Shown one piece after another: positions 26,447-34,372 of a stretch of 64,000 nucleotides of DNA; position 1 is the stretch's first letter; every line of letters starts with the position of its first letter. The translations under genes were made by a program, and so were the position numbers. The notes beneath the pieces are model-generated. The model made no database searches, was not told the DNA's origin, and was given only the letters and a program-made list of their open reading frames with translations. The DNA is from JADKIH01 sp964595205 (lineage in GTDB: Bacteria; Bacteroidota; Bacteroidia; AKYH767-A; 2013-40CM-41-45). The DNA lies in the NCBI GenBank assembly GCA_964595205.1, contig CAZQOQ010000035.1, positions 62,001 to 126,000 on the forward strand, written 5' to 3'.

Positions 26447-26680
26447 TTAAATACTTCCTTTCCTGATTGCTTTCTCAATCGCCGCGCTGATGCCGATCTT
26501 ATCAATTGTGCGAAGTGCGGATGTGGAAACCTTTAATGTAATCCACTCCTTCATCTCAGGAATGTAAAATCTCTTAGTCTGCAGATTTGGATTGAACCTG
26601 CGCTTCGTCTTCTTGTTGGAGAAAGAAACACTGTTTCCACCCATTGCTTTTTTCCCGGTTAAATCACAAATGCGTCCCAT
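26447..26680 (-). CDS. rpmB: 50S ribosomal protein L28
   Basis: 77 residues, MGRICDLTGKKAMGGNSVSF and a C-terminal helix, normal for L28. It is followed by a strong terminator. In many Bacteroidota rpmB is followed by rpmG and DUF4295; here an aminopeptidase gene lies in between. Confidence 0.95.
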   Translation of the reverse strand: MGRICDLTGKKAMGGNSVSFSNKKTKRRFNPNLQTKRFYIPEMKEWITLKVSTSALRTIDKIGISAAIEKAIRKGSI

Positions 26681-26706
26681 TTTTATGTTATTATTTTTAG
26701 AGGCGG

Positions 26707-26714
26707 CAAAGATA
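26707..26714 (-). promoter_or_regulatory. TAnnTTTG element of the rpmB promoter
   Basis: TATCTTTG on the minus strand, 26 bp before the rpmB start. It is a perfect -7 match. A clear -33 TTG at the right distance is not seen. Confidence 0.5.
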
Positions 26715-26826
26715 AAAATTTATCATTGGAATACCATATAATCTCTAATTTTTATTAATAAATAAGATTGGGAGAGTCCGCATAACCATTCAATAAAATT
26801 TATGTAATCGTTTAAAATTCAATATT

Positions 26827-28080
26827 TTAAGGCCTATTGTCTTCGATCAGCATTTTTCTAAGCATATTGAGTGCATGTTGTGAAGTCTCAAGGATAACCC
26901 GTTCCCTGTGATTTCCAAGTTGCAATTTCCGGGTGATTGTACGTTCGAAATTTGAAACTGCTACCCAGACGGTTCCGACTGGTTTATCCGGAGTCCCGCC
27001 GGCGGGTCCGGCTATTCCGGAACATGCAATGCTGTAGTCGGTTTTAAAAAGGCTCAATGCATTTCTCGACATCATTTGAACAACTTTTTCGCTTACGGCT
27101 CCTTCTGTCTCCAAAACATGCATGTCTACATTTAATTCCCGAACTTTTATTTCGTTAGCATAAGCAATAATAGATCCGGTGTAATATTCGCTGCTTCCGG
27201 GTATGCTGGTAATTTTATGAGCGATGTATCCGCCCGTGCAGCTTTCGGCAGTGCAAAGGGTTTTCTTTTTCTCACGCAACATTTTTCCGACGAGTGCCTC
27301 AAGCCTGTCGTTTTCGTAACCGTAAATAAATTCACCGACGATGGATTTTAATTTGGCCGCTTCGTCTTCCACCTCACGCCGGAGGCGATCTTCGTTGGAG
27401 CCGGTCGCAGAAATTCTAAGTCTTACCATTCCTGCATCAGGAAGATAAGCAAGTTTCATGTCAGAGGGAAGATTATCCTCCCAGGAAGCGATCTTTTCTG
27501 AAAGGTATGATTCACCTATTCCCTGTGTAAGGATCGTCTTATGCACGATAGGTACAAGCTGAAACTTATTTTTCAGAAACGGCAAAACCTTTTTCTCCAT
27601 GAGCCCCTTCATCTCAGCCGGAACCCCGGGCATTGAAAAAAAGAACTTTTTATTTTTTTCGAAAAGCATTCCCGGAGCGGTACCCAGATGATTGAGAAGT
27701 ACCGTGCAACTCTCGGGAACCTCAGCCTGCTTTCTGTTTATCGGAGATACCTCTCTCCCTCTCGACCGGAAAATTTCTTCAATGATTTTGAAGGACTCTT
27801 CGTCAAACTTCAGCCCGGTATTGAAATAAGCGCAAAGTGTTTTTTTAGTGATGTCGTCTTTGGTGGGTCCCAATCCACCAGTAATTAATATGACATCCGC
27901 CCTCCCGGACGCTTCATCTAATGCATGGATAATGTGATCTTTATCATCGCTTACTGAAGTGATTTGCTTTACCCTGATGCCAATTTCATTGAGGCGTGCG
28001 GCTATCCAGGCACTGTTTGTATCAACAACCTGCCCGATCAGTAACTCGTCACCGATCGTAATAATCTCACAAAGCAGCAT
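26827..28080 (-). CDS. cinA: CinA family protein: MoCF-like domain plus nicotinamide-nucleotide amidase
   Basis: 417 residues. The N-terminal half has the molybdopterin-binding fold motif ITGGLGPTKDD (about 66-76), and the C-terminal half is the PncC/CinA amidase with TAESCTGGYIAHKITS, SIIAYAN and CSGIAGPAGGTPDKPVGT. It deamidates NMN to nicotinate mononucleotide in pyridine recycling; the N-terminal domain has ADP-ribose pyrophosphatase activity in other bacteria. It stands alone, with a good promoter. Confidence 0.93.
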   Translation of the reverse strand: MLLCEIITIGDELLIGQVVDTNSAWIAARLNEIGIRVKQITSVSDDKDHIIHALDEASGRADVILITGGLGPTKDDITKKTLCAYFNTGLKFDEESFKIIEEIFRSRGREVSPINRKQAEVPESCTVLLNHLGTAPGMLFEKNKKFFFSMPGVPAEMKGLMEKKVLPFLKNKFQLVPIVHKTILTQGIGESYLSEKIASWEDNLPSDMKLAYLPDAGMVRLRISATGSNEDRLRREVEDEAAKLKSIVGEFIYGYENDRLEALVGKMLREKKKTLCTAESCTGGYIAHKITSIPGSSEYYTGSIIAYANEIKVRELNVDMHVLETEGAVSEKVVQMMSRNALSLFKTDYSIACSGIAGPAGGTPDKPVGTVWVAVSNFERTITRKLQLGNHRERVILETSQHALNMLRKMLIEDNRP

Positions 28081-28097
28081 TTTAATCGTTTATTTTG

Positions 28098-28126
28098 CGA
28101 AGATATACACATTTCGTTCCCGTCAA
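28098..28126 (-). promoter_or_regulatory. Promoter of cinA
   Basis: TTG (28126-28124) and, after 18 bp, TATCTTCG (28105-28098) on the minus strand, close to the Bacteroidota consensus (one base off TAnnTTTG). The start codon follows 17 bp later. Confidence 0.6.
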
Positions 28127-28232
28127 GATTAATATACGTGCAGTTCGAAACATTCTGAAAAGTTAAAATTATAATTTTAAAATATTCCACCAGGCATATC
28201 CGTCAGTGCGATATATGCTTGAAAGGAAAATA

Positions 28233-28802
28233 ATGATTCCTGAAATGACCCAGGCTCAAAACGAATCCATTCGTACAATCGTTCAGGAAAACGGAAAAAA
28301 ACTTTTCGCATTCATTCGTAATCGCGTGAACGAGCCTGAAGAGGCAGAAGATATTTTCCAGGATGTCATGTACGAACTCACCGAATCGTACCGGTTGATG
28401 CAGCCGATTGAAAAGATGGCCGCATGGTTATACAGGGTTGCCAGGAATAAGATTACGGATAAATACAGGAAGAAGAGACCCCAGTTGCTCGACGACCAGG
28501 TGGTAAGACAGAGTAATGACGAAGAGCCTTTATTCATCAACGACTTATTGAAATCGAATGTCGAGAGTCCTGACCGCGAATTCGATCAGGCATTGATCCA
28601 AGTTGCACTGGAACAGGCACTGGATGAATTGCCGAAAGAGCAGAGAGATGTATTCCTGAAACACGAACTGGAAGGCATGAGCTTTAAGGAAATTGCTGAT
28701 GAAACCGGCGAACCATTAAACACGCTATTGTCGAGAAAAAGATATGCGGTCATTCACCTGAGAGAAAAATTAAGAGACTTATACGAAGAGCTAATCAGTT
28801 AA
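28233..28802 (+). CDS. ECF-type RNA polymerase sigma factor
   Basis: 189 residues with the ATG at 28233, which is preceded by the purine-rich GAAAGGAAA; a GTG at 28206 would add nine residues. Sigma-2 is residues about 10-80 (FAFIRNRV, EDIFQDVMYEL, AWLYRVARNKITDKYRK) and sigma-4 is the last 70 (LPKEQRDVFLKHELEGMSFKEIA, LLSRKRYAV). It recruits core polymerase to a small regulon, which is not known. The partner small membrane protein follows 30 bp downstream. Confidence 0.92.
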   Translation: MIPEMTQAQNESIRTIVQENGKKLFAFIRNRVNEPEEAEDIFQDVMYELTESYRLMQPIEKMAAWLYRVARNKITDKYRKKRPQLLDDQVVRQSNDEEPLFINDLLKSNVESPDREFDQALIQVALEQALDELPKEQRDVFLKHELEGMSFKEIADETGEPLNTLLSRKRYAVIHLREKLRDLYEELIS

Positions 28803-28832
28803 TATCAGAAAAGAAATAAACAAATTAAGAAA

Positions 28833-29171
28833 ATGAAAAAATACTGGAAAATAAAGATGCTGTTGTTTGTAATTGTATCCATCGTTGCAATGGCGGCAGT
28901 AATCATGTGGACATGGAACTGGCTGGTGCCGGATCTGTTTCACGGTCCAACGATAAACTTTTTGCAGTCACTCGGTCTCATGCTATTGTCGCGGTTATTG
29001 TTCCGGGGTTTTCATGGCTTTGGCGGCAGGGCCATGCACTACAGGAAATGGCAGAACTATAAAGAGAAACTTGAGAAAATGAATCCGGAAGAGCGTGAAC
29101 GGATGCGCGAATTATGGAAAAAGAGATGCGGCGGCTGGAAGTGTGAAGAGGAAGAAAAGACTGAGCTATAA
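28833..29171 (+). CDS. Small membrane protein next to an ECF sigma factor, function unknown
   Basis: 112 residues: two hydrophobic segments (about 7-27 and 42-60), then a cytoplasmic or periplasmic tail that is first His/Gly rich (FRGFHGFGGRAMHY) and then highly charged (EKLEKMNPEERERMRELW) with two Cys near the end. Position 30 bp after the sigma factor gene suggests co-transcription and perhaps regulation of it. It lacks a recognisable zinc-binding anti-sigma (HxxxCxxC) motif, so an anti-sigma role is a guess from context only. Confidence 0.65.
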   Translation: MKKYWKIKMLLFVIVSIVAMAAVIMWTWNWLVPDLFHGPTINFLQSLGLMLLSRLLFRGFHGFGGRAMHYRKWQNYKEKLEKMNPEERERMRELWKKRCGGWKCEEEEKTEL

Positions 29172-29219
29172 ATTTTTATAAAATACCGGATTTTAAATCA
29201 GCAGGTTTTCAATTTAATC

Positions 29220-29227
29220 TATCTTTG
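29220..29227 (+). promoter_or_regulatory. TAnnTTTG element before the DUF4197 lipoprotein
   Basis: TATCTTTG, 19 bp before the start codon at 29247, a perfect -7 match. No TTG lies at the expected -33 place. Confidence 0.45.
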
Positions 29228-29246
29228 AGGTTCAAAAAATATCTGA

Positions 29247-29969
29247 ATGAAAAGCCTCATCGTCATCCTCTCACTGGCAATAATACTTCCTTCATGCTCC
29301 AGCGGACAATTTGATTTAGGAAAAGCAAGTAAGGAGGTTAACAAAGCCATTAACGGAAAAACATTAACGAACCAGGAAGTCATCGACGGACTCAAGCAGG
29401 CATTGACAATCGGGGGACAGAACGCTTCCGGAAGCGCATCAAAGCCGGATGGTTATTTCAGGAATCCGATCATAAAGATTCCATTCCCGCCAGAGACAAA
29501 AAACATGGAAACCAAATTACGTTCACTTGGAATGTCGAAGCAGGTCGATGAATTTGTTTTGACCATAAACCGTGCAGCAGAAGAAGCGGCAAAACAGGCT
29601 GCGCCAATATTTACCGATGCGGTGAAATCCATGACCATCACTGATGGAATGAATATTCTGAAGGGAAAGGACACTGCGGCGACCAGCTACCTGCGACAAA
29701 AAACTTCTGTTGCTTTACATGATAAGTTCAAGCCGGTCATTAAGGCTGCAACACAAAAAGTAAATGTGACTCAGTACTGGAATCCGTTAGCGACCACGTA
29801 CAATAAAATTCCTTTTGTTGATCGTGTGAATCCCGACCTGGATGAATATATTACACAGAAGGCGCTGTCCGGATTATTTTATCTGATCTCCCAGGAAGAG
29901 ATTAAAATAAGAAAAGATCCGGCAGCGAGGGTGACTGATTTGTTGAAGAAGGTATTTGGTAGTCAGTGA
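29247..29969 (+). CDS. DUF4197 domain lipoprotein
   Basis: 240 residues. Lipobox LPSC gives Cys17 as the acylated residue. The rest is the all-helical DUF4197 domain: TNQEVIDGLKQALTIGG, KLRSLGMSKQVDEF, AFTINRAAEEA-like helices, DGMNILKGKDTAATSYLR and the end YLISQEEIKIRKDP. The family is periplasmic and its function is unknown. It ends at a 7-bp repeat array that separates it from the convergent stress-protein operon. Confidence 0.88.
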   Translation: MKSLIVILSLAIILPSCSSGQFDLGKASKEVNKAINGKTLTNQEVIDGLKQALTIGGQNASGSASKPDGYFRNPIIKIPFPPETKNMETKLRSLGMSKQVDEFVLTINRAAEEAAKQAAPIFTDAVKSMTITDGMNILKGKDTAATSYLRQKTSVALHDKFKPVIKAATQKVNVTQYWNPLATTYNKIPFVDRVNPDLDEYITQKALSGLFYLISQEEIKIRKDPAARVTDLLKKVFGSQ

Positions 29970-29976
29970 TTTTTTA

Positions 29977-30069
29977 TTGAAAAATGAAAATTGAAGATTG
30001 AAGATTGAAGAATAAAACCAATAACTAATAATCAATTATTCTTCAATCTTCAATATACAATCTTCAATA
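29977..30069. repeat. Inverted arrays of the heptamer GATTGAA
   Basis: Left arm: GAAGATTGAAGATTGAAGAAT (29992-30012 region). Right arm: ATTCTTCAATCTTCAA and, after a few bases, CAATCTTCAAT. Word length is 7 bp. The arms lie between the convergent DUF4197 gene and the usp operon and can form a hairpin of about 20 bp. The right arm ends 4 bp before the stop of the second usp gene. Confidence 0.85.
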
Positions 30070-30072
30070 AAA

Positions 30073-30960
30073 CTAGTATCCCAAAGCAATTTTCTCAGGA
30101 TCACCTTCGTCAGGCCTGATGCTCATGACTGGAATCTTGGATTGATTGATAATCTGCTGGGCATAATTCCCCATGAAAATTCCTGCTCCCTCCTGATCCG
30201 TCATGATGATTAATAAATCAGCATTGATCTGGTGTGTATAATTCATTGTAGTTGCAGGCGAATTGTCCGTCTTGAATATTTTAACCGTATGGGCGACTTC
30301 GTGCTCTTCCAGGAAAGATTGAACCTGGTGAATCTTCACTTCAAATCTTCTTTGCATATCGACGTCAGACATTGTCATTAACCCTGCAATGTGAACGATT
30401 GAATTGTAATGCTTTGCTATTTCAACACAGTGTTTGACTTTTTGTCTGGATGAATGTGAATTATCAATAGGAAGGACGATGTCTTTAAAACCAATTTTTT
30501 TAGAATGCGCCTGCACGGAAATTACAGGACACGGAGCGCTCATTACCACCCTGTAAGTATTGCTACCGACAAGGAAATCCTGGAAGCCACTAACGCCATG
30601 AGTACCCATGATGATAATGTCTGCATCCACACTTGTCGCATTGCTGACAATCTTTTTATAGATCTTTCCGTTTTCGGTTTTGAAGGAAACCTTCATGCCG
30701 CTGTCGTGGTGGAGTTTCTCAGTGAGTTGTACCAGTTTTTCATTGGCAGAAGACTCAATTTTTTCATCGAATTCTGATTGTGATTTACCAAAGGCAGAAC
30801 TTATGGCAGAGGAAAAAGAAAAAGATTCAATTACGTGAACGATGATAATTTCGGCTTTGTGGAGTTTAGCCATAAAGACTGCATGCTCCAGAGCAAGATC
30901 AGCTGTTTCCGAAAAATCATATGGTATTAATATTTTCTTGATATGAAACTTTTTACCCAT
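30073..30960 (-). CDS. Universal stress protein, two UspA domains
   Basis: 295 residues, tandem UspA folds (about 5-145 and 152-285). The first domain keeps the ATP-binding signature GTHGVSGFQDFLVGS, of the type G-x2-G-x9-G(S/T), so it likely binds nucleotide; the second has lost it. UspA proteins aid survival in starvation, oxidative or adhesion stress in the cytoplasm. It is 17 bp after a related usp gene on the same strand, so both share a promoter. Confidence 0.9.
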   Translation of the reverse strand: MGKKFHIKKILIPYDFSETADLALEHAVFMAKLHKAEIIIVHVIESFSFSSAISSAFGKSQSEFDEKIESSANEKLVQLTEKLHHDSGMKVSFKTENGKIYKKIVSNATSVDADIIIMGTHGVSGFQDFLVGSNTYRVVMSAPCPVISVQAHSKKIGFKDIVLPIDNSHSSRQKVKHCVEIAKHYNSIVHIAGLMTMSDVDMQRRFEVKIHQVQSFLEEHEVAHTVKIFKTDNSPATTMNYTHQINADLLIIMTDQEGAGIFMGNYAQQIINQSKIPVMSIRPDEGDPEKIALGY

Positions 30961-30977
30961 TTGTAAGGAATTAAAAT

Positions 30978-31844
30978 TTAATATTCAAACACTGATATAG
31001 TTGAAGTCTTTTTTTCCTTTGGTCTGATTGATAGCACCGGAATATCGGAAGAATTTATGATTTGTTGCGCAGATGAACTTATAAACATTAAATCAGTCCA
31101 ATTCTCTTCCTGTGTCATGATCATGAGCAAATCCGCTTTTATCTTTTTACAGTAATTAGTAATAGAAGTTATGATGTCGTCGCTGGTAATAAATTCAACA
31201 GTGCAATTAATGTCTTTATTAGCAATAAACTCATGAACCTGCTTCATCTGAAGTTGCAATTTCTTGACAATGAATTCATCATCGGTAGTCAGAACAGTCA
31301 CAAGGTGAATGGTGGAAGAAAATAACCGCGCTATTTCTATGCTTTTATTTACTTTTTCCCTTGTTTCCTTAGTCAAATCCAATGGCAGAACGATATTTTT
31401 ACAGCCAAAACGATGTTTTTTGCCTTTAATTGTGATTACCGGACATGGTGCCTCACGAATAACCCGTAATGCATTGGAACCGATAAACTTTTTCAACCCA
31501 ACCGATCCGTTTGTCCCCATTACGATAAAAGATGATTTAAGTTTACGTGCGGCCTTTTGAATTTCTTCGTAAACTTTCCCTTTGGTAATCATGACGTTAA
31601 CGTGGATACTCACTTTTGCCATCGTATCCGACGCCAATTTCTCCATTTCCTTCTTTATTTTTTTTTCAACAGAGTTATTATCCTTTTTGGCGAAAAATGG
31701 TAAATGAAAGGATTCATCCATGATATGGATAAGGGTCAGGTCAGCTTTAGTGAGACGTGCCAGGTTGTATGATTGTTCCAGTGCAACAATGGATTGAGCA
31801 GAAAAATCAATAGGAACTAAAATGTGATTGTTTAAACTACCCAT
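30978..31844 (-). CDS. Universal stress protein, two UspA domains
   Basis: 288 residues, first gene of the pair. The first domain has GTNGSVGLKKFIGSNA, one residue shorter than the usual ATP loop, so nucleotide binding is possible but less clear; the second is degenerate. It resembles the downstream gene along its whole length, which suggests a local duplication. Its promoter lies in the gap and reaches into the divergent phosphorylase gene. Confidence 0.9.
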   Translation of the reverse strand: MGSLNNHILVPIDFSAQSIVALEQSYNLARLTKADLTLIHIMDESFHLPFFAKKDNNSVEKKIKKEMEKLASDTMAKVSIHVNVMITKGKVYEEIQKAARKLKSSFIVMGTNGSVGLKKFIGSNALRVIREAPCPVITIKGKKHRFGCKNIVLPLDLTKETREKVNKSIEIARLFSSTIHLVTVLTTDDEFIVKKLQLQMKQVHEFIANKDINCTVEFITSDDIITSITNYCKKIKADLLMIMTQEENWTDLMFISSSAQQIINSSDIPVLSIRPKEKKTSTISVFEY

Positions 31845-31873
31845 AAGCTGAAAATAAGTTTTATAATTGCATG

Positions 31874-31904
31874 CAAATTTAATTTAATCATTTGTATGAG
31901 CAAA
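31874..31904 (-). promoter_or_regulatory. Promoter of the two-gene usp operon
   Basis: On the minus strand TTTG (31904-31901) and, after 19 bp, TAAATTTG (31881-31874) match the consensus fully. The -33 box lies within the first codons of the divergent phosphorylase gene (starts 31896). Confidence 0.65.
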
Positions 31905-32780
31905 ATACCAGAGTCGGAACTAATCTTAAATTCAGACAAAAGTGTTTATCATCTGAATCTTCATCCACATGAAATTTCCGATACAATTATCAACGTCGGT
32001 GATCCTGATCGTGTGGGAATGGTTTCGTCTTTTTTTGAAAAGATCGAAGTAAAAAAACAGAAGCGGGAATTTGTGACTCATACAGGATATTATAAAGGAA
32101 AGCGAATCACCGTTTTATCCACCGGCATTGGAACAGATAATATCGACATCGTTTACAACGAACTCGATACTCTTGCCAACATCGACCTGGAAAAACGCGA
32201 AATCAAGAAAGACCTGAAATCATTAAACCTGATAAGAATCGGAACTTCCGGTTCGTTACAGGCTGAGATTCCTGTTGATGGTTTTGTTTTCTCTCAATAT
32301 GGATTGGGGCTGGACGGACTCTTAAATTATTACCGCCTGGAGAACGACGGTGAGGAAAAGAAAATCATTGAATCTTTCAGGTCTCATTATTCGAACGAAG
32401 GGATCTTGTCTCTGCCCTATCTTGCAAGGTGCTCTTCAAAACTTGAGAATGCATTGAGCGAAGGAATGTTTAAAGGAATCACCGCAAGCTGCTGTGGTTT
32501 TTACGCTCCACAGGGCCGCGTGCTGAGATACGAGCTGGCAAGGAAAGATTTCATCGAGCGACTCCACTCTTTTAAATTTGAAAACCACCGCATCACGAAT
32601 TTTGAAATGGAAACCGGAGCTATGTATGGTCTCGCCCGCATTTTCGGGCATCACTGCTGTTCGATCAATGCTATTGTTGCCAATCGCATAACAAACGAAC
32701 ATACTCATAAAGGGGACGACACGATGAACAAGCTCATCAGGCTTGTGCTTGACAGGCTTGCAATGAATGTGCTTTCCTGA
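31896..32780 (+). CDS. Nucleoside phosphorylase (uridine phosphorylase-like)
   Basis: 294 residues. Nucleoside phosphorylases of the PNP/UDP family split nucleosides with phosphate in salvage. The phosphate-binding GDPDRV (about 38-43), RIGTSGSLQ and the ribose-binding EMETGAMYGLARIFGHH are seen. Uridine phosphorylase is the closest type by these blocks, but the base specificity is not certain. It ends 6 bp before the convergent LVIVD-repeat gene. Confidence 0.87.
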   Translation: MSKIPESELILNSDKSVYHLNLHPHEISDTIINVGDPDRVGMVSSFFEKIEVKKQKREFVTHTGYYKGKRITVLSTGIGTDNIDIVYNELDTLANIDLEKREIKKDLKSLNLIRIGTSGSLQAEIPVDGFVFSQYGLGLDGLLNYYRLENDGEEKKIIESFRSHYSNEGILSLPYLARCSSKLENALSEGMFKGITASCCGFYAPQGRVLRYELARKDFIERLHSFKFENHRITNFEMETGAMYGLARIFGHHCCSINAIVANRITNEHTHKGDDTMNKLIRLVLDRLAMNVLS

Positions 32781-32786
32781 AAAGTT

Positions 32787-34370
32787 TTAATTCCTTATGA
32801 TCTTCTTTACGATTTTTGAATCCCCCGATGATAATTCAAGGGTGTAGAAACCTGCGGGAAGAAAACTTACATCGACCGGAAAAATTCCGGGCAGGTGTTT
32901 TTCAAAATTATCATGGGCCACTACCCTGCCGCATTCGTCTTTAATGTCCCACGCACCGATTTTGTTTTCGGAATCGTCCAGATAGAGTATGTCGTTCACG
33001 GGATTTGGAAAGACAGATATACTCTCACCGACCGGATCCTTAATGCCCGTTCCGGTCGGGACAAGTTTCACATCCTGGATATTCAGTATTCCATTTTGTA
33101 AGGTTACCGGTATAAGCCTTGTGTTGTAACCGATCTTGCTGTATGAAACAATATAATTTCCCGAGTCGGCGTAGCCGGTACGGTAAATTCCTGTCGCATC
33201 AGAATTTTCAGTAACCGAAACGGATTGTATCTCGATGAGTGCATTAAAAATCGGCAGTCCGGTAACACTGTCTGTTACGGTTCCTTCCAGATAACAGGCG
33301 CGCTGATATGTCGGCCCGAAAATATAGAAATTGCCGCTGTTCATATCAGTAGCGATTATATTTCCCGAATTCAGATACGGATCAGCATCCCAGCAGAGCG
33401 AATTGCCGGTCTCGTAATTCCCTACTTCGATCAGATTAGACGGCCGTGCGGCATCTACGATCGTGAGCTGGCTTCCGTAACTCGGAGTGATCAGATAATC
33501 ATTGAACACCCGGACGTTGTGCACTTCATTGTTGGCGAACTTTCCATTATAAAAAGTGTCAAGCAACGTAATATTATTCAGGTCGGAAATGTCGTACACA
33601 CCGAGCGGTTCGCTTTGCCTTTCATCGGTGGTGTAGATCACGTGCCCGTCGTCGCTTAACCAGGTGTTGTGATTAAATTGTCCGGGCGTCATTTGTGTAG
33701 CAAGTATGACGGGATTGGAGCGATCGGAAATATCATAAATCGAAAACAAACCATCACGGATATCGCTCGTGTAAATGGTGTCGCCGCGAACGTAACTGTC
33801 GTGGCAATACCTGGTGGTAATTGCTCCGACATATTCGGGGAACCAGGGATTGCTAATATCAAAGATAAGTACTCCTGTTCCCAACGAGCTGATGTTATGA
33901 CCATTCACATACAGGAAATTTCCTGCAGTGGTAACCGTATGAGCTGAGGAAAGCTGATTCGCCACGAATCCATCTCCGTAATAAAATTTATAGGGAGCGC
34001 TGTCAGGTAAAAATCTCAGGTCAATAATCTGTACGCCGTTTTTAATTCCACCCGGGTCGAATCCCTCGCTTACTGCATAGGCATAATCCCCCTGCACTTT
34101 TACTTCATGCCAGAGGTTGCTGACGCCGGGCAACTGGAAGAGTTGCTGAGGAGAGGAAGGATTTGTTATGTCTACAATCACGATACCGTTGTATGCGCCG
34201 AGCAAAGCATATTCATTTCCGGCAGTGTCGTTATAATGCCAGCAACCAGCGAGCGACTGTCCGGGGAAATTCAGAGATCCCAGCAGGCTGAGGTTTTTAG
34301 GTGACTGAGCAAAAGTTGCAGCGGCGAAAATCACTCCGGTAAAAACCAGTAGACGAGAGAATTTTTTCAT
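32787..34370 (-). CDS. Secreted choice-of-anchor-B / LVIVD-repeat protein with T9SS type A sorting domain
   Basis: 527 residues. A signal peptide (about 1-22, ending FAQ) is followed by LVIVD-type beta-propeller repeats, seen as IVIVDITNPSSPQQL, VQIIDLRF, VLIFDISNPWFPEYV, LFSIYDISDRSNPV and LTIVDAARPSNLIEV. A carboxypeptidase-regulatory-like fold follows (about 360-430), then the T9SS type A C-terminal domain starting SVFPNPVNDILYL. It is exported through the outer membrane and probably anchored on the surface. It lies 2 bp after the SBBP-repeat gene and is clearly co-transcribed with it. Confidence 0.9.
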   Translation of the reverse strand: MKKFSRLLVFTGVIFAAATFAQSPKNLSLLGSLNFPGQSLAGCWHYNDTAGNEYALLGAYNGIVIVDITNPSSPQQLFQLPGVSNLWHEVKVQGDYAYAVSEGFDPGGIKNGVQIIDLRFLPDSAPYKFYYGDGFVANQLSSAHTVTTAGNFLYVNGHNISSLGTGVLIFDISNPWFPEYVGAITTRYCHDSYVRGDTIYTSDIRDGLFSIYDISDRSNPVILATQMTPGQFNHNTWLSDDGHVIYTTDERQSEPLGVYDISDLNNITLLDTFYNGKFANNEVHNVRVFNDYLITPSYGSQLTIVDAARPSNLIEVGNYETGNSLCWDADPYLNSGNIIATDMNSGNFYIFGPTYQRACYLEGTVTDSVTGLPIFNALIEIQSVSVTENSDATGIYRTGYADSGNYIVSYSKIGYNTRLIPVTLQNGILNIQDVKLVPTGTGIKDPVGESISVFPNPVNDILYLDDSENKIGAWDIKDECGRVVAHDNFEKHLPGIFPVDVSFLPAGFYTLELSSGDSKIVKKIIRN

Positions 34371-34372
34371 TG

